Below are positions 19,108-28,628 of a stretch of 64,000 nucleotides of DNA, piece by piece. This DNA is from Candidatus Kapaibacterium thiocyanatum (lineage in GTDB: Bacteria; Bacteroidota; Ignavibacteria; Kapaibacteriales; Kapaibacteriaceae), in assembly GCA_001899175.1 (NCBI GenBank), contig MKVH01000013.1, positions 227,143 to 291,142 on the forward strand, in the 5' to 3' direction. Each line of letters begins with the position of its first letter. The first letter of the stretch is position 1. Both the position numbers and the translations under genes were made by a program. Below the pieces are notes generated by a model. That model was not told the origin of the DNA. It saw only the letters and a program-made list of their open reading frames with translations, and did no database searches.

Positions 19108-20304
19108 TCAGAGATGGCGAAGGATGTGTCCCATCTTGTCGCGCTTCGTCTGAAGATATTGCTGATTTTCCGTCGTAGCCGGTATTTCCAACGGGATAAG
19201 CTCGACCACTTCAAGTCCGTAGGATTGCAGGCCGACCCTTTTCTTCGGGTTGTTCGTCATCAGACGCATCTTCCGTACGCCCAGATCGAAGAGTATCTGG
19301 GCCCCGATGCCGTAGTCGCGCGGATCGGGCTGGAAGCCGAGCTGGAGATTGGCCTCGACGGTATCGAGCCCCTGTTCCTGCAGGGCATAGGCCTTGATCT
19401 TGTTCACGAGGCCGATGCCACGTCCTTCCTGACGCATATAAAGAACGACACCTGAGCCCTCCTCCTCGATCTTGCGCAGTGCAGCATGGAGTTGAGGTCC
19501 GCAGTCGCAGCGTCTCGAGCCGAGCAGGTCTCCCGTAAGGCATTCGCTGTGGACACGGACGAGGACAGGACTTTCGGAGTCGATCGCTCCCTTGACGATC
19601 GCGACGTGCTCTTCGCCGTCGATCGTGTTCTCGTAGACGCGGAGCGTGAAGTCACCGTATTCGCTCGGCAACTTGGCTTCGGCCACGAGGCGTACGATCT
19701 GCTCCTTGCGGCGGCGATATGCGATCAGGTCCTGCACGCTGATGATCTTCAGTCCATGTTGCTGTGCGAACACGACGAGATCGGGCATGCGCGCCATGGT
19801 ACCGTCCGCTTTCAGGACTTCGCACAGAACTCCGCAGGGCTTCAGCCCGGCGAGTTTCGCAAGATCGACGACGGCTTCCGTGTGACCGGCACGTCGAAGG
19901 ACACCGCCTTCCATCGCGATGAGCGGGAACGTATGTCCCGGACGCCCGAGATCGGCAGGCTTCGTATCGTCCGCCACCATGGCCTGGACCGTTGCGTTCC
20001 GGTCATAGGTCGAAATGCCCGATGCCGTTCCATGCACGTAATCCACCGAGACCGTAAAACGCGTGCCGTGCAGGGCCGTGTTGTCGTTCACCATCAGGGG
20101 CAGCTCGAGCTGCTGTGCCCGCTCTTCCGTGATCGACACGCAGATCAAACCACGGCCTTCCGTAGCCATGAAATTGATGATCTCTTCCGTGCACAATTCT
20201 GCCGCACAGATAAGATCTCCTTCATTTTCGCGGTCTTCATCGTCGACCACGATCACGCATTTACCGGCCCGGATGTCGGCAAGTGCCTCATCGATCGTAT
20301 TCAT
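19108..20304 (-). CDS. ribBA: bifunctional DHBP synthase / GTP cyclohydrolase II
   Basis: 398 residues. The N-terminal half (about 1-200) is 3,4-dihydroxy-2-butanone-4-phosphate synthase, with [23 protein letters not shown] and [22 protein letters not shown]. The C-terminal half is GTP cyclohydrolase II, with the zinc cysteines in [18 protein letters not shown], then [15 protein letters not shown]. Both activities feed riboflavin synthesis from ribulose-5-phosphate and GTP. It follows yajC by 27 bases and ends 59 bases before a terminator. Confidence 0.97.
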   Translation of the reverse strand: MNTIDEALADIRAGKCVIVVDDEDRENEGDLICAAELCTEEIINFMATEGRGLICVSITEERAQQLELPLMVNDNTALHGTRFTVSVDYVHGTASGISTYDRNATVQAMVADDTKPADLGRPGHTFPLIAMEGGVLRRAGHTEAVVDLAKLAGLKPCGVLCEVLKADGTMARMPDLVVFAQQHGLKIISVQDLIAYRRRKEQIVRLVAEAKLPSEYGDFTLRVYENTIDGEEHVAIVKGAIDSESPVLVRVHSECLTGDLLGSRRCDCGPQLHAALRKIEEEGSGVVLYMRQEGRGIGLVNKIKAYALQEQGLDTVEANLQLGFQPDPRDYGIGAQILFDLGVRKMRLMTNNPKKRVGLQSYGLEVVELIPLEIPATTENQQYLQTKRDKMGHILRHL

Positions 20305-20331
20305 CGGTTTCGTTCTCGCTACCGTTTCTCG

Positions 20332-20661
20332 TTACTTGGATTCGACCGCTGCGATGGCCGCCTTGTCGAAGCGGACGCGCGTGTTGTCGGCGATCTGCAC
20401 GACGATGATGGCGTCCTCGACATCCGTTACCGTGCCGTGGATACCCGAACTCGTGACGACCTTGTCGCCCTTCTTCACGGCATCGAGCATCTTGCGCATT
20501 TCCTTCTGACGCTTCTGCTGCGGACGGATCATGAAGAAGTAGAAGACAACGATCACACCACCGAACATCAGGAGCGTGGTCATGAGCTGCGTCGTGGGAT
20601 CGGGAGCACCCTGGCCAGCGGCAGGAGCAGGAGCGAACAAGAAGAGAGACAACATATACAA
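20332..20661 (-). CDS. yajC: preprotein translocase subunit YajC
   Basis: 109 residues. One membrane helix (about 28-45, [19 protein letters not shown]) is followed by the conserved [10 protein letters not shown] and a small soluble domain with [14 protein letters not shown]. YajC associates with SecDF in the Sec translocon of the inner membrane. The Ala/Pro-rich segment before the helix is common in FCB homologues. The ATG at 20661 or the one 6 bases later could be used. It follows tgt by 20 bases; the tgt-yajC pairing is conserved in many bacteria. Confidence 0.95.
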   Translation of the reverse strand: MYMLSLFLFAPAPAAGQGAPDPTTQLMTTLLMFGGVIVVFYFFMIRPQQKRQKEMRKMLDAVKKGDKVVTSSGIHGTVTDVEDAIIVVQIADNTRVRFDKAAIAAVESK

Positions 20662-20681
20662 GTCCTTGAAAATAGAGATTG

Positions 20682-21824
20682 TTACTGCCGAGACTGATTC
20701 AACTGTTCAATGGTAGCCAGAGCCCAGGGACGAAATGTGCCTTCCAGAATTTTCCGGCGGGCCATCTTCGTCAACCACAGGTAGAGGGCCAGGTTCTGCA
20801 TCGTGGCGATCATCAGGCCGAGGATTTCACCGGCCTGGAACAGATGACGAAGATACGCCAGAGAGACGTTGTGACCGACATACGTGTCCAGACCGTCGTC
20901 GAGCGCTTCGTCCGCCACCTTGTACCGTGCGTTCTTGATGTTGAGCTTACCCTTCGTCGTATAGATCGTCCCGTTCCGGGCATTCCGCGTCGGCATCACG
21001 CAGTCGAACATATCCACACCGAGATCGATGGCACGGAGGATGTTCTCGGGCGTACCGACGCCCATGAGGTACCGCGGCTTCGATGCGGGCATGACGGCCG
21101 TCGATGTTTCGATCATCGAATACATGCTGTCGGCCGGTTCACCCACGGCAAGACCGCCGATCGCATAACCGTCGAAGTCCATTCCGACGAGATGTTCCAT
21201 ACAGGCCATACGGAGATCCGGATACGTACTTCCCTGTCCGATGGCGAACTGGAACTGCCTGTGGCCGTAGAGGAAGGGATTTGCGCGATGATGGGTCATC
21301 GACCGTTCGGCCCAGCGCATCGTCAGTTCCATCGACGTCCTGGCCTCCGTATACGTCGCCGGGTGCGGAGTGCATTCGTCCAGTACCATGAAGATGTCAC
21401 TGCCGATCGCCCGCTGTGCGTCGACGACGGATTCCGGCGTGAACAGGTGCTTCGATCCGTCCAGGTGGGAACGGAACTCGACGCCCTTCTCGCTCATCTT
21501 CCGGAGTTCGCGCAGGGAAAAGACCTGGAATCCGCCACTGTCCGTCAGGATGGGACGCTCCCAGTTGGCGAACCTGTGCAACCCGCCCATCGTCCGCAGC
21601 GTTTCCGTTCCCGGACGCAGGTAGAGGTGGTAGGTGTTGCCGAGAATGATCTTCGAGTCGAGTTCGACGAGCGAGCGATGATCGATGGCCTTCACGGCTC
21701 CCTGCGTACCCACGGGCATGAAGATCGGTGTGGGAATGCTCCCATGGTCGGTTTCGATCGTACCCGCGCGGGCCCGGCCATCGGCGTCGACATGATCGAG
21801 AGTAAAGAATGGACGTTCGTGCAT
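20682..21824 (-). CDS. tgt: tRNA-guanine(34) transglycosylase
   Basis: 380 residues, the usual bacterial length. It swaps guanine-34 for preQ1 in tRNAs with GUN anticodons on the way to queuosine. Visible motifs are IPTPIFMPVGTQGAVKAID, ILTDSGGFQVFSL with the catalytic Asp, YAIGGLAVGE, GVGTPENILRAIDLGVDMFDCVMPTR, and the zinc region near the C-terminus. The ATG at 21824 gives the conserved N-terminus MHERPFFTLDHVD. A perfect TAnnTTTG box (TATCTTTG) ends just four bases before this ATG, which suggests a leaderless mRNA; no ribosome binding site is present. Confidence 0.97.
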   Translation of the reverse strand: MHERPFFTLDHVDADGRARAGTIETDHGSIPTPIFMPVGTQGAVKAIDHRSLVELDSKIILGNTYHLYLRPGTETLRTMGGLHRFANWERPILTDSGGFQVFSLRELRKMSEKGVEFRSHLDGSKHLFTPESVVDAQRAIGSDIFMVLDECTPHPATYTEARTSMELTMRWAERSMTHHRANPFLYGHRQFQFAIGQGSTYPDLRMACMEHLVGMDFDGYAIGGLAVGEPADSMYSMIETSTAVMPASKPRYLMGVGTPENILRAIDLGVDMFDCVMPTRNARNGTIYTTKGKLNIKNARYKVADEALDDGLDTYVGHNVSLAYLRHLFQAGEILGLMIATMQNLALYLWLTKMARRKILEGTFRPWALATIEQLNQSRQ

Positions 21825-21828
21825 CCTG

Positions 21829-21836
21829 CAAAGATA
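21829..21836 (-). promoter_or_regulatory. -7 promoter box abutting the tgt start codon
   Basis: TATCTTTG read on the minus strand matches TAnnTTTG exactly. The bases cagg separate it from the ATG of tgt, so the predicted transcription start falls on or next to the A of the start codon. No clear TTG lies 19-21 bases upstream. Confidence 0.6.
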
Positions 21837-21934
21837 CGGGCAATGAAGACCCCGTGAATTCGTCGACGGCCCCGTACTTTCGAAGCTCACATCGGCATTC
21901 GATATCAATACATCATCTGAACAGGAGAACGCTC

Positions 21935-22597
21935 ATGGCAGTACTCGTCGGAAAACACGCACCCAACTTCACGGCCCAGGCAGTCGTCAACGGCGAGGAA
22001 ATCGTCGATAACTTCTCGCTCGACCAGTACATCGGCAAGAAGTACGTCGTCCTGTTCTTCTATCCGAAGGACTTCACCTTCGTCTGCCCTACCGAGCTCC
22101 ATGCATTCCAGGATCGACTGGCCGATTTCGAAAAGCGGAACGTGGCCGTCATCGCCTGCTCCACGGATACGGAGCAGTCGCACTGGGGCTGGCTCCAGGT
22201 CAGCAAGGACAAGGGTGGTATCCAGGGTGTGACGTACCCCATCGTCGCCGATACCAACAAGACCATCGCCCATAACTACGACGTTCTGGCCGGTCAGTAC
22301 GAATACGACGACAACAACGAACTCTCGGCATCGGGTGAACTCATCGCCTATCGCGGACTGTTCCTCATCGATCTGAATGGCGTGGTCCAGCATCAGGTCG
22401 TCAACCACTTCCCCCTCGGCCGTAGTGTGGACGAGGCACTCCGCATGGTGGATGCCCTCCAGTTCTTCGAAGCCAAGGGTGAGGTTTGCCCCGCCAACTG
22501 GAAGGCCGGCGAAGCAGGTCTGAAGGACACGCACGATGGCGTGGCCGACTACCTTGCAAAGCACACCAAGGCCAATAATCTGCAACCAGTTGCCTGA
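21935..22597 (+). CDS. peroxiredoxin, typical 2-Cys AhpC/Prx1 type
   Basis: 220 residues. The peroxidatic Cys lies in FTFVCPTELHAF (about 50) and the resolving Cys in GEVCPANW (about 184); both are needed for the two-cysteine cycle. The conserved Arg is in YRGLFLID. The enzyme reduces hydrogen peroxide and organic hydroperoxides in the cytoplasm, drawing electrons from thioredoxin or AhpF. The ATG at 21935 follows CAGGAGAACGCTC, a good ribosome binding site. It converges on the thioredoxin/DUF6952 pair, a plausible electron source. Confidence 0.96.
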   Translation: MAVLVGKHAPNFTAQAVVNGEEIVDNFSLDQYIGKKYVVLFFYPKDFTFVCPTELHAFQDRLADFEKRNVAVIACSTDTEQSHWGWLQVSKDKGGIQGVTYPIVADTNKTIAHNYDVLAGQYEYDDNNELSASGELIAYRGLFLIDLNGVVQHQVVNHFPLGRSVDEALRMVDALQFFEAKGEVCPANWKAGEAGLKDTHDGVADYLAKHTKANNLQPVA

Positions 22598-22617
22598 TTC
22601 ATTGAATCTAACGAACC

Positions 22618-22652
22618 AGGCCCTTTCTCCGTCAGGAGGAAGGGCCTGTTCT
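22618..22652 (+). terminator. terminator after the peroxiredoxin gene
   Basis: The arms aggccctttctcc and ggaggaagggcct (22618-22630 and 22635-22647) form a 13-bp stem with one G-T pair and the loop gtca, then gttct. It lies 20 bases after the stop. The hairpin may also work for the converging gene at 22693. Confidence 0.8.
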
Positions 22653-22692
22653 ATATTCCGGTGGTCGGGCCGTCCTATCGATGACACTGGAA

Positions 22693-22938
22693 TCAGGGTG
22701 AGATACTCGACCTGACTCTTTTCGTATACTCACGGATACTCGTCATCACGTCATTGCCGGATTCCTTCATGTGCTGAACGACCCACAGGGCCGCAAGTAC
22801 GTGTGTGAGCTGTTCGCCTTCGTCCGAACCATCGACGGGGATGGCGAGGGCTTTACCCTCGAGAAGATCGGCCTCGGCTTGCTGAAGTTGATGATTGTCA
22901 AAGCCTTCCACGAGTGACCGGATAGCGGCGATGTTCAT
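22693..22938 (-). CDS. DUF6952-like small protein
   Basis: 81 residues (MNIAAIRSLVEGFDNHQLQQAEADLL, then EGEQLTHVLAALWVVQHMKE and REYTKRVRSSI). The size, the ending and the position directly after a thioredoxin gene fit the DUF6952 family, which in Bacteroidota sits next to thioredoxin and peroxiredoxin genes. The function is unknown; it is predicted to be helical and cytoplasmic. Its ATG overlaps the stop of the thioredoxin gene by 4 bases, so the products are probably made together. Confidence 0.75.
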   Translation of the reverse strand: MNIAAIRSLVEGFDNHQLQQAEADLLEGKALAIPVDGSDEGEQLTHVLAALWVVQHMKESGNDVMTSIREYTKRVRSSISP

Positions 22939-23255
22939 TGCTGGAGCCTTTCCAGCATTGCGACGACACTTTCTTCCTTGGCCGTAGCCCCACCTTCGAC
23001 AAGCTGCCCGTCCTTGAACGTCGCGAAGAACGGAAGATTATCCACACCGGCGATCCGACGTGCCTCAGGGTTCGTTTCGGCGTTGACGTCGAGGAAGGTG
23101 ATGTCCTGGAAACGCTCGTCCTCGCTCAGACGGCGATACTTCGGCGAGAAAAGTTTGCAGGACCCGCACCAGTCCGCGAAGTATTTGATGATGACCTTGC
23201 TGTTGTCGTGCAATTCCTTGTCGAGTTCCTGATCCGTAACCACTTGCACTGCCAT
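22935..23255 (-). CDS. thioredoxin family protein
   Basis: 106 residues, a single thioredoxin fold with active site WCGSC in YFADWCGSCKLFSPKYR and the cis-proline in DNLPFFATF. The WCGSC active site differs from the WCGPC of classic thioredoxin, and that position tunes redox potential. No signal peptide is present, so it acts in the cytoplasm. The ATG at 23255 gives the expected thioredoxin N-terminus (MAVQVVTDQELDKEL). It is likely the reductant for the neighbouring peroxiredoxin (inference from context). Confidence 0.92.
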   Translation of the reverse strand: MAVQVVTDQELDKELHDNSKVIIKYFADWCGSCKLFSPKYRRLSEDERFQDITFLDVNAETNPEARRIAGVDNLPFFATFKDGQLVEGGATAKEESVVAMLERLQQ

Positions 23256-23435
23256 ATCATTAACACCTTTCGTTAGAGTACATTCCCAAGCATGGAAGAA
23301 GAACCGGTATCGACGGATGACGGGGTCGATTCGCGTCCAGGTTCTAATTATCGGGGCCGTCGTTCGTCGTTGCCCGGTATGCGCAAATATCGTTCCCGCG
23401 GAGCGTATTTTGCATGTTCCAATAAACATAGCACC

Positions 23436-24542
23436 ATGAACAGAGACAGAAACAGGGTCATCGTCGGAATGTCCGGAGGCGTCGACAGTTCGGTCGCGGC
23501 AGGACTGCTCGTCGAACGGGGAATGGACGTCATCGGGATCACCATCAAGACGTACCGGTACGAAGATGTCGGCGGCAACGTGGGCAACGACTCATCCTGC
23601 TGCTCGCTGGACGGCATCAACGATGCACGGCGTGTCTGTCTCAGACTCGACATCCCTCACTACACCGTCGACTTCAGCGAGGTCTTCCGCAGGAACGTCA
23701 TCGACTACTTCATCGACGACTACATGGCGGGTAATACGCCCAATCCCTGCGTCCGCTGCAACCGCACCATCAAATGGGGCGAAATGCTCCGCAAGGCCGA
23801 CGCCCTGGGTGCCGAATACATCGCCACGGGGCACTATGCCATCATCATGCACGACGAATCGACGGGCAGACGATGGATCCGCAGGAGTCCCGATCCGAAG
23901 AAGGATCAGTCCTATATGCTATGGAGCGTACGCCAGGAACATCTGGCGCGTACGATCTTCCCCCTCGCAGGCTTCACGAAGCCCGAATCGCGGGCCCACG
24001 GCGAGCGACTCGCACTCGGCATCGAAAGCAAGCCAGAATCCTACGAGATCTGCTTCATTCCTGACAACGACTACCGACGCTTCCTGCGCGACAACGTCAA
24101 GGACATGCAGGAAACGGTAGGACAGGGCGACATCGTCCTAGACGGAAAGGTCATCGGCAAGCATGAGGGGTATCCATTCTATACCATCGGCCAGAGGAAG
24201 GGACTGGGCGTCGCCCATTCCGAACCTCTCTACGTGCTGAACGTCCTGCCCGACACCAACGTCGTCGAAGTCGGCCTCGAAGACGAGCTCGATCACATCG
24301 CCCTTACGGCCGGCGACGTCAACCTTCTGAAGTATTCCGATCTGCGCGACCCACGCGAGCTGGTGGTGAAGATCCGCTACAAGGACGAAGGAGCCCCCGC
24401 CGTCTGTCATACGGACGACGAGGGCGTGCTTCATGTTCGTTTTTCGGAACCGCGCAAGGCCATCACCCCCGGTCAAAGCGTCGTGCTGTATGAAGGCGAC
24501 GACGTCGTGGGCGGTGGAATCATCCGCGACCGGATGCGGTGA
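23436..24542 (+). CDS. mnmA: tRNA-specific 2-thiouridylase MnmA
   Basis: 368 residues. The N-terminal PP-loop ATPase has VGMSGGVDSSVAAGLL, the first catalytic Cys in NPCVRCNRTIKWG and the second in YEICFIPDND. It thiolates U34 of tRNA-Lys, -Glu and -Gln. The ATG at 23436 gives the conserved N-terminus (MNRDRNRVIVGMSGG). The stop lies directly against the stop of the converging BNR-protein gene with no spacer. The divergent gap to the thioredoxin gene (180 bases) holds a TATTTTG element at 23406-23412 that is one T short of the usual box. Confidence 0.96.
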   Translation: MNRDRNRVIVGMSGGVDSSVAAGLLVERGMDVIGITIKTYRYEDVGGNVGNDSSCCSLDGINDARRVCLRLDIPHYTVDFSEVFRRNVIDYFIDDYMAGNTPNPCVRCNRTIKWGEMLRKADALGAEYIATGHYAIIMHDESTGRRWIRRSPDPKKDQSYMLWSVRQEHLARTIFPLAGFTKPESRAHGERLALGIESKPESYEICFIPDNDYRRFLRDNVKDMQETVGQGDIVLDGKVIGKHEGYPFYTIGQRKGLGVAHSEPLYVLNVLPDTNVVEVGLEDELDHIALTAGDVNLLKYSDLRDPRELVVKIRYKDEGAPAVCHTDDEGVLHVRFSEPRKAITPGQSVVLYEGDDVVGGGIIRDRMR

Positions 24543-27536
24543 TCAATATTTGACGAAGGTCGTCATCCAGACTCCCCTGCCACAGCGGATCCGCACGTAG
24601 TACGTTCCCGGCGATAGCGCCGAGACGTCCATCCGCTCGGCCGCCACCGTCGTCATCGACGAGGCTACGGTTCTGCCCGCGACATCGACGATATCGATAT
24701 TCCGCACGACATCGCCGCTGCCCGGCAATGCGAGCGTCAAGGCATCGTGTACCGGATTGGGATAGATGGAGACGGCACCACCTGCGGAACCTGCCCCTTC
24801 GGCGACACCCGTGGTAGAATAGGCATAGGGTTCGGAAAACGTCGTGCATCCATCCGTGTTTTCCACACGAACCGTATAGGAACCGTTCTTCGTAGGTATG
24901 TATTCGCGTTGCGTCGCTCCTTCGATGATCTCGCCATCGACGAACCACTGATACTTCGCTACGCCGATGGACGAGGACCGCAGGGTATCCCTGTTCTTCG
25001 CGCTGACGATAGGACGTACGGGAACGCGTCGGATCGTGACGGTAATCGTCTGGGACAGGGCGCGGCAGCCTTGCCCATCCTCCACACTGACGAGATAGTC
25101 ACCCGACTGGGCGACGGTCGCAAGGCGGATCGTCCGCGTCGTGTCGCCATTCGACCAGCGGTAGGACTTGTACCCTTCGTTCGCCTGGAGGATGACGGTA
25201 TCGCCGGCACAGGCCGTCGTCGCCGTCAGCGCCTGAACCGAGGGGGTCGATGCGGCACATTGCGTCACATCCACTTCCCAGATGCCGCGGCCGTAGGTGG
25301 CGACGCGCATCTTGCTCATCGACGGAATCAGTTCCATGTCGGTCACGATCGTCGTGGGGCCACCGGTACCATAGGGAACCCATGAATTCGATCCCTCTTC
25401 GCGGTAGAAGACGCCGAGATCCGTGCCCGCGAAGACGCGGTCGGGATTGCCGGGCTGATAGATGACGGCGTTCGCCGGTACGTTGGGTAGCCCGTTACCG
25501 GTGATGTTGGAGACGGTACCGTTCCTGATTTCCAGTACCTTGCTGCTTCCCACGAAGCCACCCTGCGAGATGATGACGTGCGCGGGATCGTCCGGATCGA
25601 CTTCGATATCCGTGATGTATCCACCGATCCCCGACTGCGACTTCCACGTGGAACCGCCATCGGTCGAGTAGTAGAGCCTCGAGCTGAAGGCCGCATAGAT
25701 ATAACGGCTGTCGCTGGGAGCGACGGCCAGTGTGCGCAGCGTCTGGTTGACGTTGAACAGCGAGATCTTCGTCCAGTTCTGACCGCGATCGGTACTGCGC
25801 CATACGTTCTTGTATCCGGCATAGATCGTCGTGGGGGTGTTCGGATCGACGACGAAGGGGGCGACCCAGGCTCCCGTATCCTGGCGGCTGTCCTGACGCG
25901 AGATGATCGCCCAGTTGCCGCCGCCGTTCGTCGATCTGTAGAAGGTACCGTAGTAGATGCTGGCGTACATCGTCTGGGGATTCTTTGGATCGATGGCACA
26001 TTCCATGCCGTCGCCGCCGATGACATGACGGCCGGCTGTACCGTTGAAGACGGTGGTCGCATTGTCCTGCGCACCGGCGAGCATGACGTTGGGGCTGACA
26101 TCCGATGTCGCGAGCGAATAGTATTGCTGGATCCTCAGGCCGGCGCTCATGTCGCGCCACGTGGCGCCCTTGTCCGTCGTCCTGGCGATCCCCCCGTCGT
26201 GACAACTGTAGAGCCACGGCTGCGTGGGATGGTAGGCGAGGAAGTGGTGGTCTGCGTGGACCCACGGCGCACCGTAGCCGTTCTGCTCCGTGGAAAGGGT
26301 CCACGAGAACCCGCCATCCTCGGACTTCCAGATGTTGATACCACCGACGTAGATGACGTCCGCATCGGTCGGCGACATTTCCATCGCGAGATCGTAGAAG
26401 CCCTGTCCCCCACGGTTCCAGTCCTGGCCGTTCGGATCCCATCCGAGCAAGTGCTTGTTGACGGGCAGTTTCTCGAACGACATGCCGTAGTCGAGCGACT
26501 TGTAGACACCTTCGAGACCCTGCGTATAGGCATCGGACACGAGGGCCATGACGGTTTCAGCCGAAGCTTTCGAAACGGCAAGACGGATACGGTTGCCGCG
26601 CGCGACGGAATGCACCGCCGTCCACGTCTGCCCTGCATCGGCCGAGCGATAGATCTGTGCTCCACCCGCGAAGGAGAACGTCGTGGCATAGACGACGTCC
26701 GGATCGGCCGGATTGCCGAGGATGTCCTTGAAGTACATCGTGGACGATACGAGCTTCCATGTGGCGCCGCCGTCCGTCGTTCGCTGAAGACCGAGGTTGG
26801 TGGCCGCAACGACGACGTCGGGATTGCGGGGATCGACCCACAGACGCGCCACGAGATAGTTCGACGAAAGCTCGAAGGCCATCGCCGTCTGACTCCACGT
26901 TCTGCCGCCGTCGATCGACTTCAGGATGCCGTAGGAGAATCCGGGATAGCCCGACATGTCGCCACTCGAAGCCGCATCGGCATCGCCCGTGGCGAGATAC
27001 ATGACGTTGCCGTTCGACGGGGCGATGGCGATATCGCTCAGACCGAAGATCGGCCAGCCGTCGATCTTCACTTCGGACCAGGTCGTGCCTGCCGTCGTCG
27101 TCTTCCACAGACCGCCATGCGCCGTTCCCAGCCACATGGTATTCGGTTCCGTGCGCGAGAAGGCGATGCAGTTCGTACGGCCGATACCGAACCATGAGTT
27201 CTGGTTGATGTTGGCCGGGCCTTCGGGACCGAGCTCCTTCCAGACCTGGCCGGCCTGGATGCGATCCGTACCCTTGATCCTGTCCACCCGTGCGAGCTCC
27301 TGCCTGTACATGCCCGGAGACGGGAACGAGCCGTCTTCCATGAGACGCGATTCCCAGAACCATTCCCACCGACGGAACTGCTTGCTCATACGCCGCGTTC
27401 CATCCGGCATAGGGCGTTCGCACACCGTCCTCAGTTGTTCCCTTGCGACGTCGAACCGTCCGTCCCCGGCGGTTCCCGTCATCATCGCGGCCATCGATAC
27501 GACGCATAGCCAGGCCGCCTTCTTCAAGCTCTTCAT
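24543..27536 (-). CDS. secreted BNR/VPS10-type beta-propeller protein with T9SS sorting domain
   Basis: 997 residues. A signal peptide (AAWLCVVSMAAMMTGTAG) is followed by a long run of BNR/sortilin-type repeats at about 120-760. Many carry the Asp-box pattern (SIDGGRTWSQ, TTDGGATWKL, SADAGQTWTA, STDGGSTWKS), which indicates one or two beta-propellers. Two Ig/PKD-like modules follow (CAGDTVILQANEGYKSYRWSNG and KYQWFVDGEIIEGATQREY). The protein ends in a sorting domain (IYPNPVHDALTLALPGSGD to LSPGTYYVRIRCG). It should be exported by T9SS and attached to the surface or released. Substrate or partner unknown; such propellers may act as glycosidases or adhesins. The ATG at 27536 was chosen for the signal peptide. 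Confidence 0.9.
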   Translation of the reverse strand: MKSLKKAAWLCVVSMAAMMTGTAGDGRFDVAREQLRTVCERPMPDGTRRMSKQFRRWEWFWESRLMEDGSFPSPGMYRQELARVDRIKGTDRIQAGQVWKELGPEGPANINQNSWFGIGRTNCIAFSRTEPNTMWLGTAHGGLWKTTTAGTTWSEVKIDGWPIFGLSDIAIAPSNGNVMYLATGDADAASSGDMSGYPGFSYGILKSIDGGRTWSQTAMAFELSSNYLVARLWVDPRNPDVVVAATNLGLQRTTDGGATWKLVSSTMYFKDILGNPADPDVVYATTFSFAGGAQIYRSADAGQTWTAVHSVARGNRIRLAVSKASAETVMALVSDAYTQGLEGVYKSLDYGMSFEKLPVNKHLLGWDPNGQDWNRGGQGFYDLAMEMSPTDADVIYVGGINIWKSEDGGFSWTLSTEQNGYGAPWVHADHHFLAYHPTQPWLYSCHDGGIARTTDKGATWRDMSAGLRIQQYYSLATSDVSPNVMLAGAQDNATTVFNGTAGRHVIGGDGMECAIDPKNPQTMYASIYYGTFYRSTNGGGNWAIISRQDSRQDTGAWVAPFVVDPNTPTTIYAGYKNVWRSTDRGQNWTKISLFNVNQTLRTLAVAPSDSRYIYAAFSSRLYYSTDGGSTWKSQSGIGGYITDIEVDPDDPAHVIISQGGFVGSSKVLEIRNGTVSNITGNGLPNVPANAVIYQPGNPDRVFAGTDLGVFYREEGSNSWVPYGTGGPTTIVTDMELIPSMSKMRVATYGRGIWEVDVTQCAASTPSVQALTATTACAGDTVILQANEGYKSYRWSNGDTTRTIRLATVAQSGDYLVSVEDGQGCRALSQTITVTIRRVPVRPIVSAKNRDTLRSSSIGVAKYQWFVDGEIIEGATQREYIPTKNGSYTVRVENTDGCTTFSEPYAYSTTGVAEGAGSAGGAVSIYPNPVHDALTLALPGSGDVVRNIDIVDVAGRTVASSMTTVAAERMDVSALSPGTYYVRIRCGRGVWMTTFVKY

Positions 27537-27601
27537 GAATGTCCCGATAATTACGAACTGCAATGTCAATGTCCCGGTGTCCCTACCGGCATGACATGGT
27601 T

Positions 27602-28546
27602 TCACGGATTTTGTTTCTGACCTGTCTTCGTACGCCGCCGTACCGCACTCTTCAGATAGCGCCACGACACACGCAACTGGCTTTCTCCCATCGTGATACG
27701 GTCCAGTTGTTCCTTCGTGAGGACACGGAATTCCGTACGGCGTGCGGAGAGACCGCTCGTCATCATTCCGCTGATCCCTTCCAGCAGGACCAGGGGGTGG
27801 AACCGATGGAAAAGACCGAGCATGATCTGCACCACGGCGATGACGCTGCTTCTCCCTGCGGCTCGCCAGAACGGGAAGTACTTGAACTGGAAGCGTACGA
27901 CCTGTCTGGACATCAGAAGCCAGCGGACGGACATGTAGCGACGGTCGAATGCACCGAGATGGTGGGCACGGATCGAGGGTACGTACCGGATCGTATTGCC
28001 CAGGGCTAGGATACGCGCCGCCAGGTCCGCCTCTTCGTTGTAGAAGCGATCGTGGAATCCCCCGGCCTCGATGAAGACGTTCCGGCGGAACATCACGGCG
28101 CAGCCATGGAAGAAATGCACGGGCAGGCCCTCGTCAGGCACCGTATCGTAGTCGAAGGGATACCAGTTCTCCACGTAGCCCCCCTGGAGCTGCACCACTT
28201 CACCGGCAAGGACATCGACGTCGGGATGACGGGCGAAGAAGGCGAGGGCACGCTCGAACGTATCCGGTGTCGCCGGATAGGCATCGTCGTCCGTACGCCA
28301 GAAGAACTCGCCCGATGCGAGACTGGCGGCAAGGTTGAGGGCCAGAGGTCCGATGTTGTCCGGCATCCAGCGATAGACGACGTCCGGGAACCGTTCGGCC
28401 ATCATGGCCGGAGTACCGTCCGTGGATCCGTTATCGACGACGACGAGTTCGATATCGCCGTGCGTCTGTTCGGCATAGCGGAGGAGACAATCACGCAGCA
28501 CGTCGCGTCGATTGCACGTCGCGATCAACACGCTTATCCGCGGCAT
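27602..28546 (-). CDS. glycosyltransferase family 2
   Basis: 314 residues. A GT-A fold begins at the N-terminus (PRISVLIATCNRRDVLRDCLLRYAEQ, VVVDNGSTDGTPAMM). The metal-binding DxD is in FFWRTDDDAYP, and the acceptor-site acidic motif is GGFHDRFYNEEADLAARIL. The C-terminal third (about 215-314) has a hydrophobic, probably membrane-associated stretch (VIAVVQIMLGLFHRFHPLVLLEGISGM). Family 2 enzymes add sugars to polysaccharide, lipid or protein acceptors; the donor and acceptor cannot be read. The ATG at 28546 gives the conserved start. A short overlapping reading frame precedes it (28569-28534). Confidence 0.92.
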   Translation of the reverse strand: MPRISVLIATCNRRDVLRDCLLRYAEQTHGDIELVVVDNGSTDGTPAMMAERFPDVVYRWMPDNIGPLALNLAASLASGEFFWRTDDDAYPATPDTFERALAFFARHPDVDVLAGEVVQLQGGYVENWYPFDYDTVPDEGLPVHFFHGCAVMFRRNVFIEAGGFHDRFYNEEADLAARILALGNTIRYVPSIRAHHLGAFDRRYMSVRWLLMSRQVVRFQFKYFPFWRAAGRSSVIAVVQIMLGLFHRFHPLVLLEGISGMMTSGLSARRTEFRVLTKEQLDRITMGESQLRVSWRYLKSAVRRRTKTGQKQNP

Positions 28547-28569
28547 GTGAGGTCCCTGTCCAGATGCAT
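28534..28569 (-). other. possible 11-residue leader peptide overlapping the glycosyltransferase start
   Basis: A reading frame ATG...TAA on the minus strand ([11 protein letters not shown]) begins four bases after the box GATTTTTG (28581-28574, one mismatch to TAnnTTTG). It stops inside codon 4 of the glycosyltransferase gene in another frame. This could be translational coupling or chance. Confidence 0.25.
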
Positions 28570-28628
28570 CCCGCAAAAATCGGCATATTTGCGCCGCCAA
28601 CAGCATCAATTCACTCTACCTGCGTCCC

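Noticed and set aside
23406..23416. Leaderless start for mnmA at TATTTTG-C-ATG
   Set aside because: That ATG is out of frame with mnmA and its frame stops after three codons; the box is also one T short.
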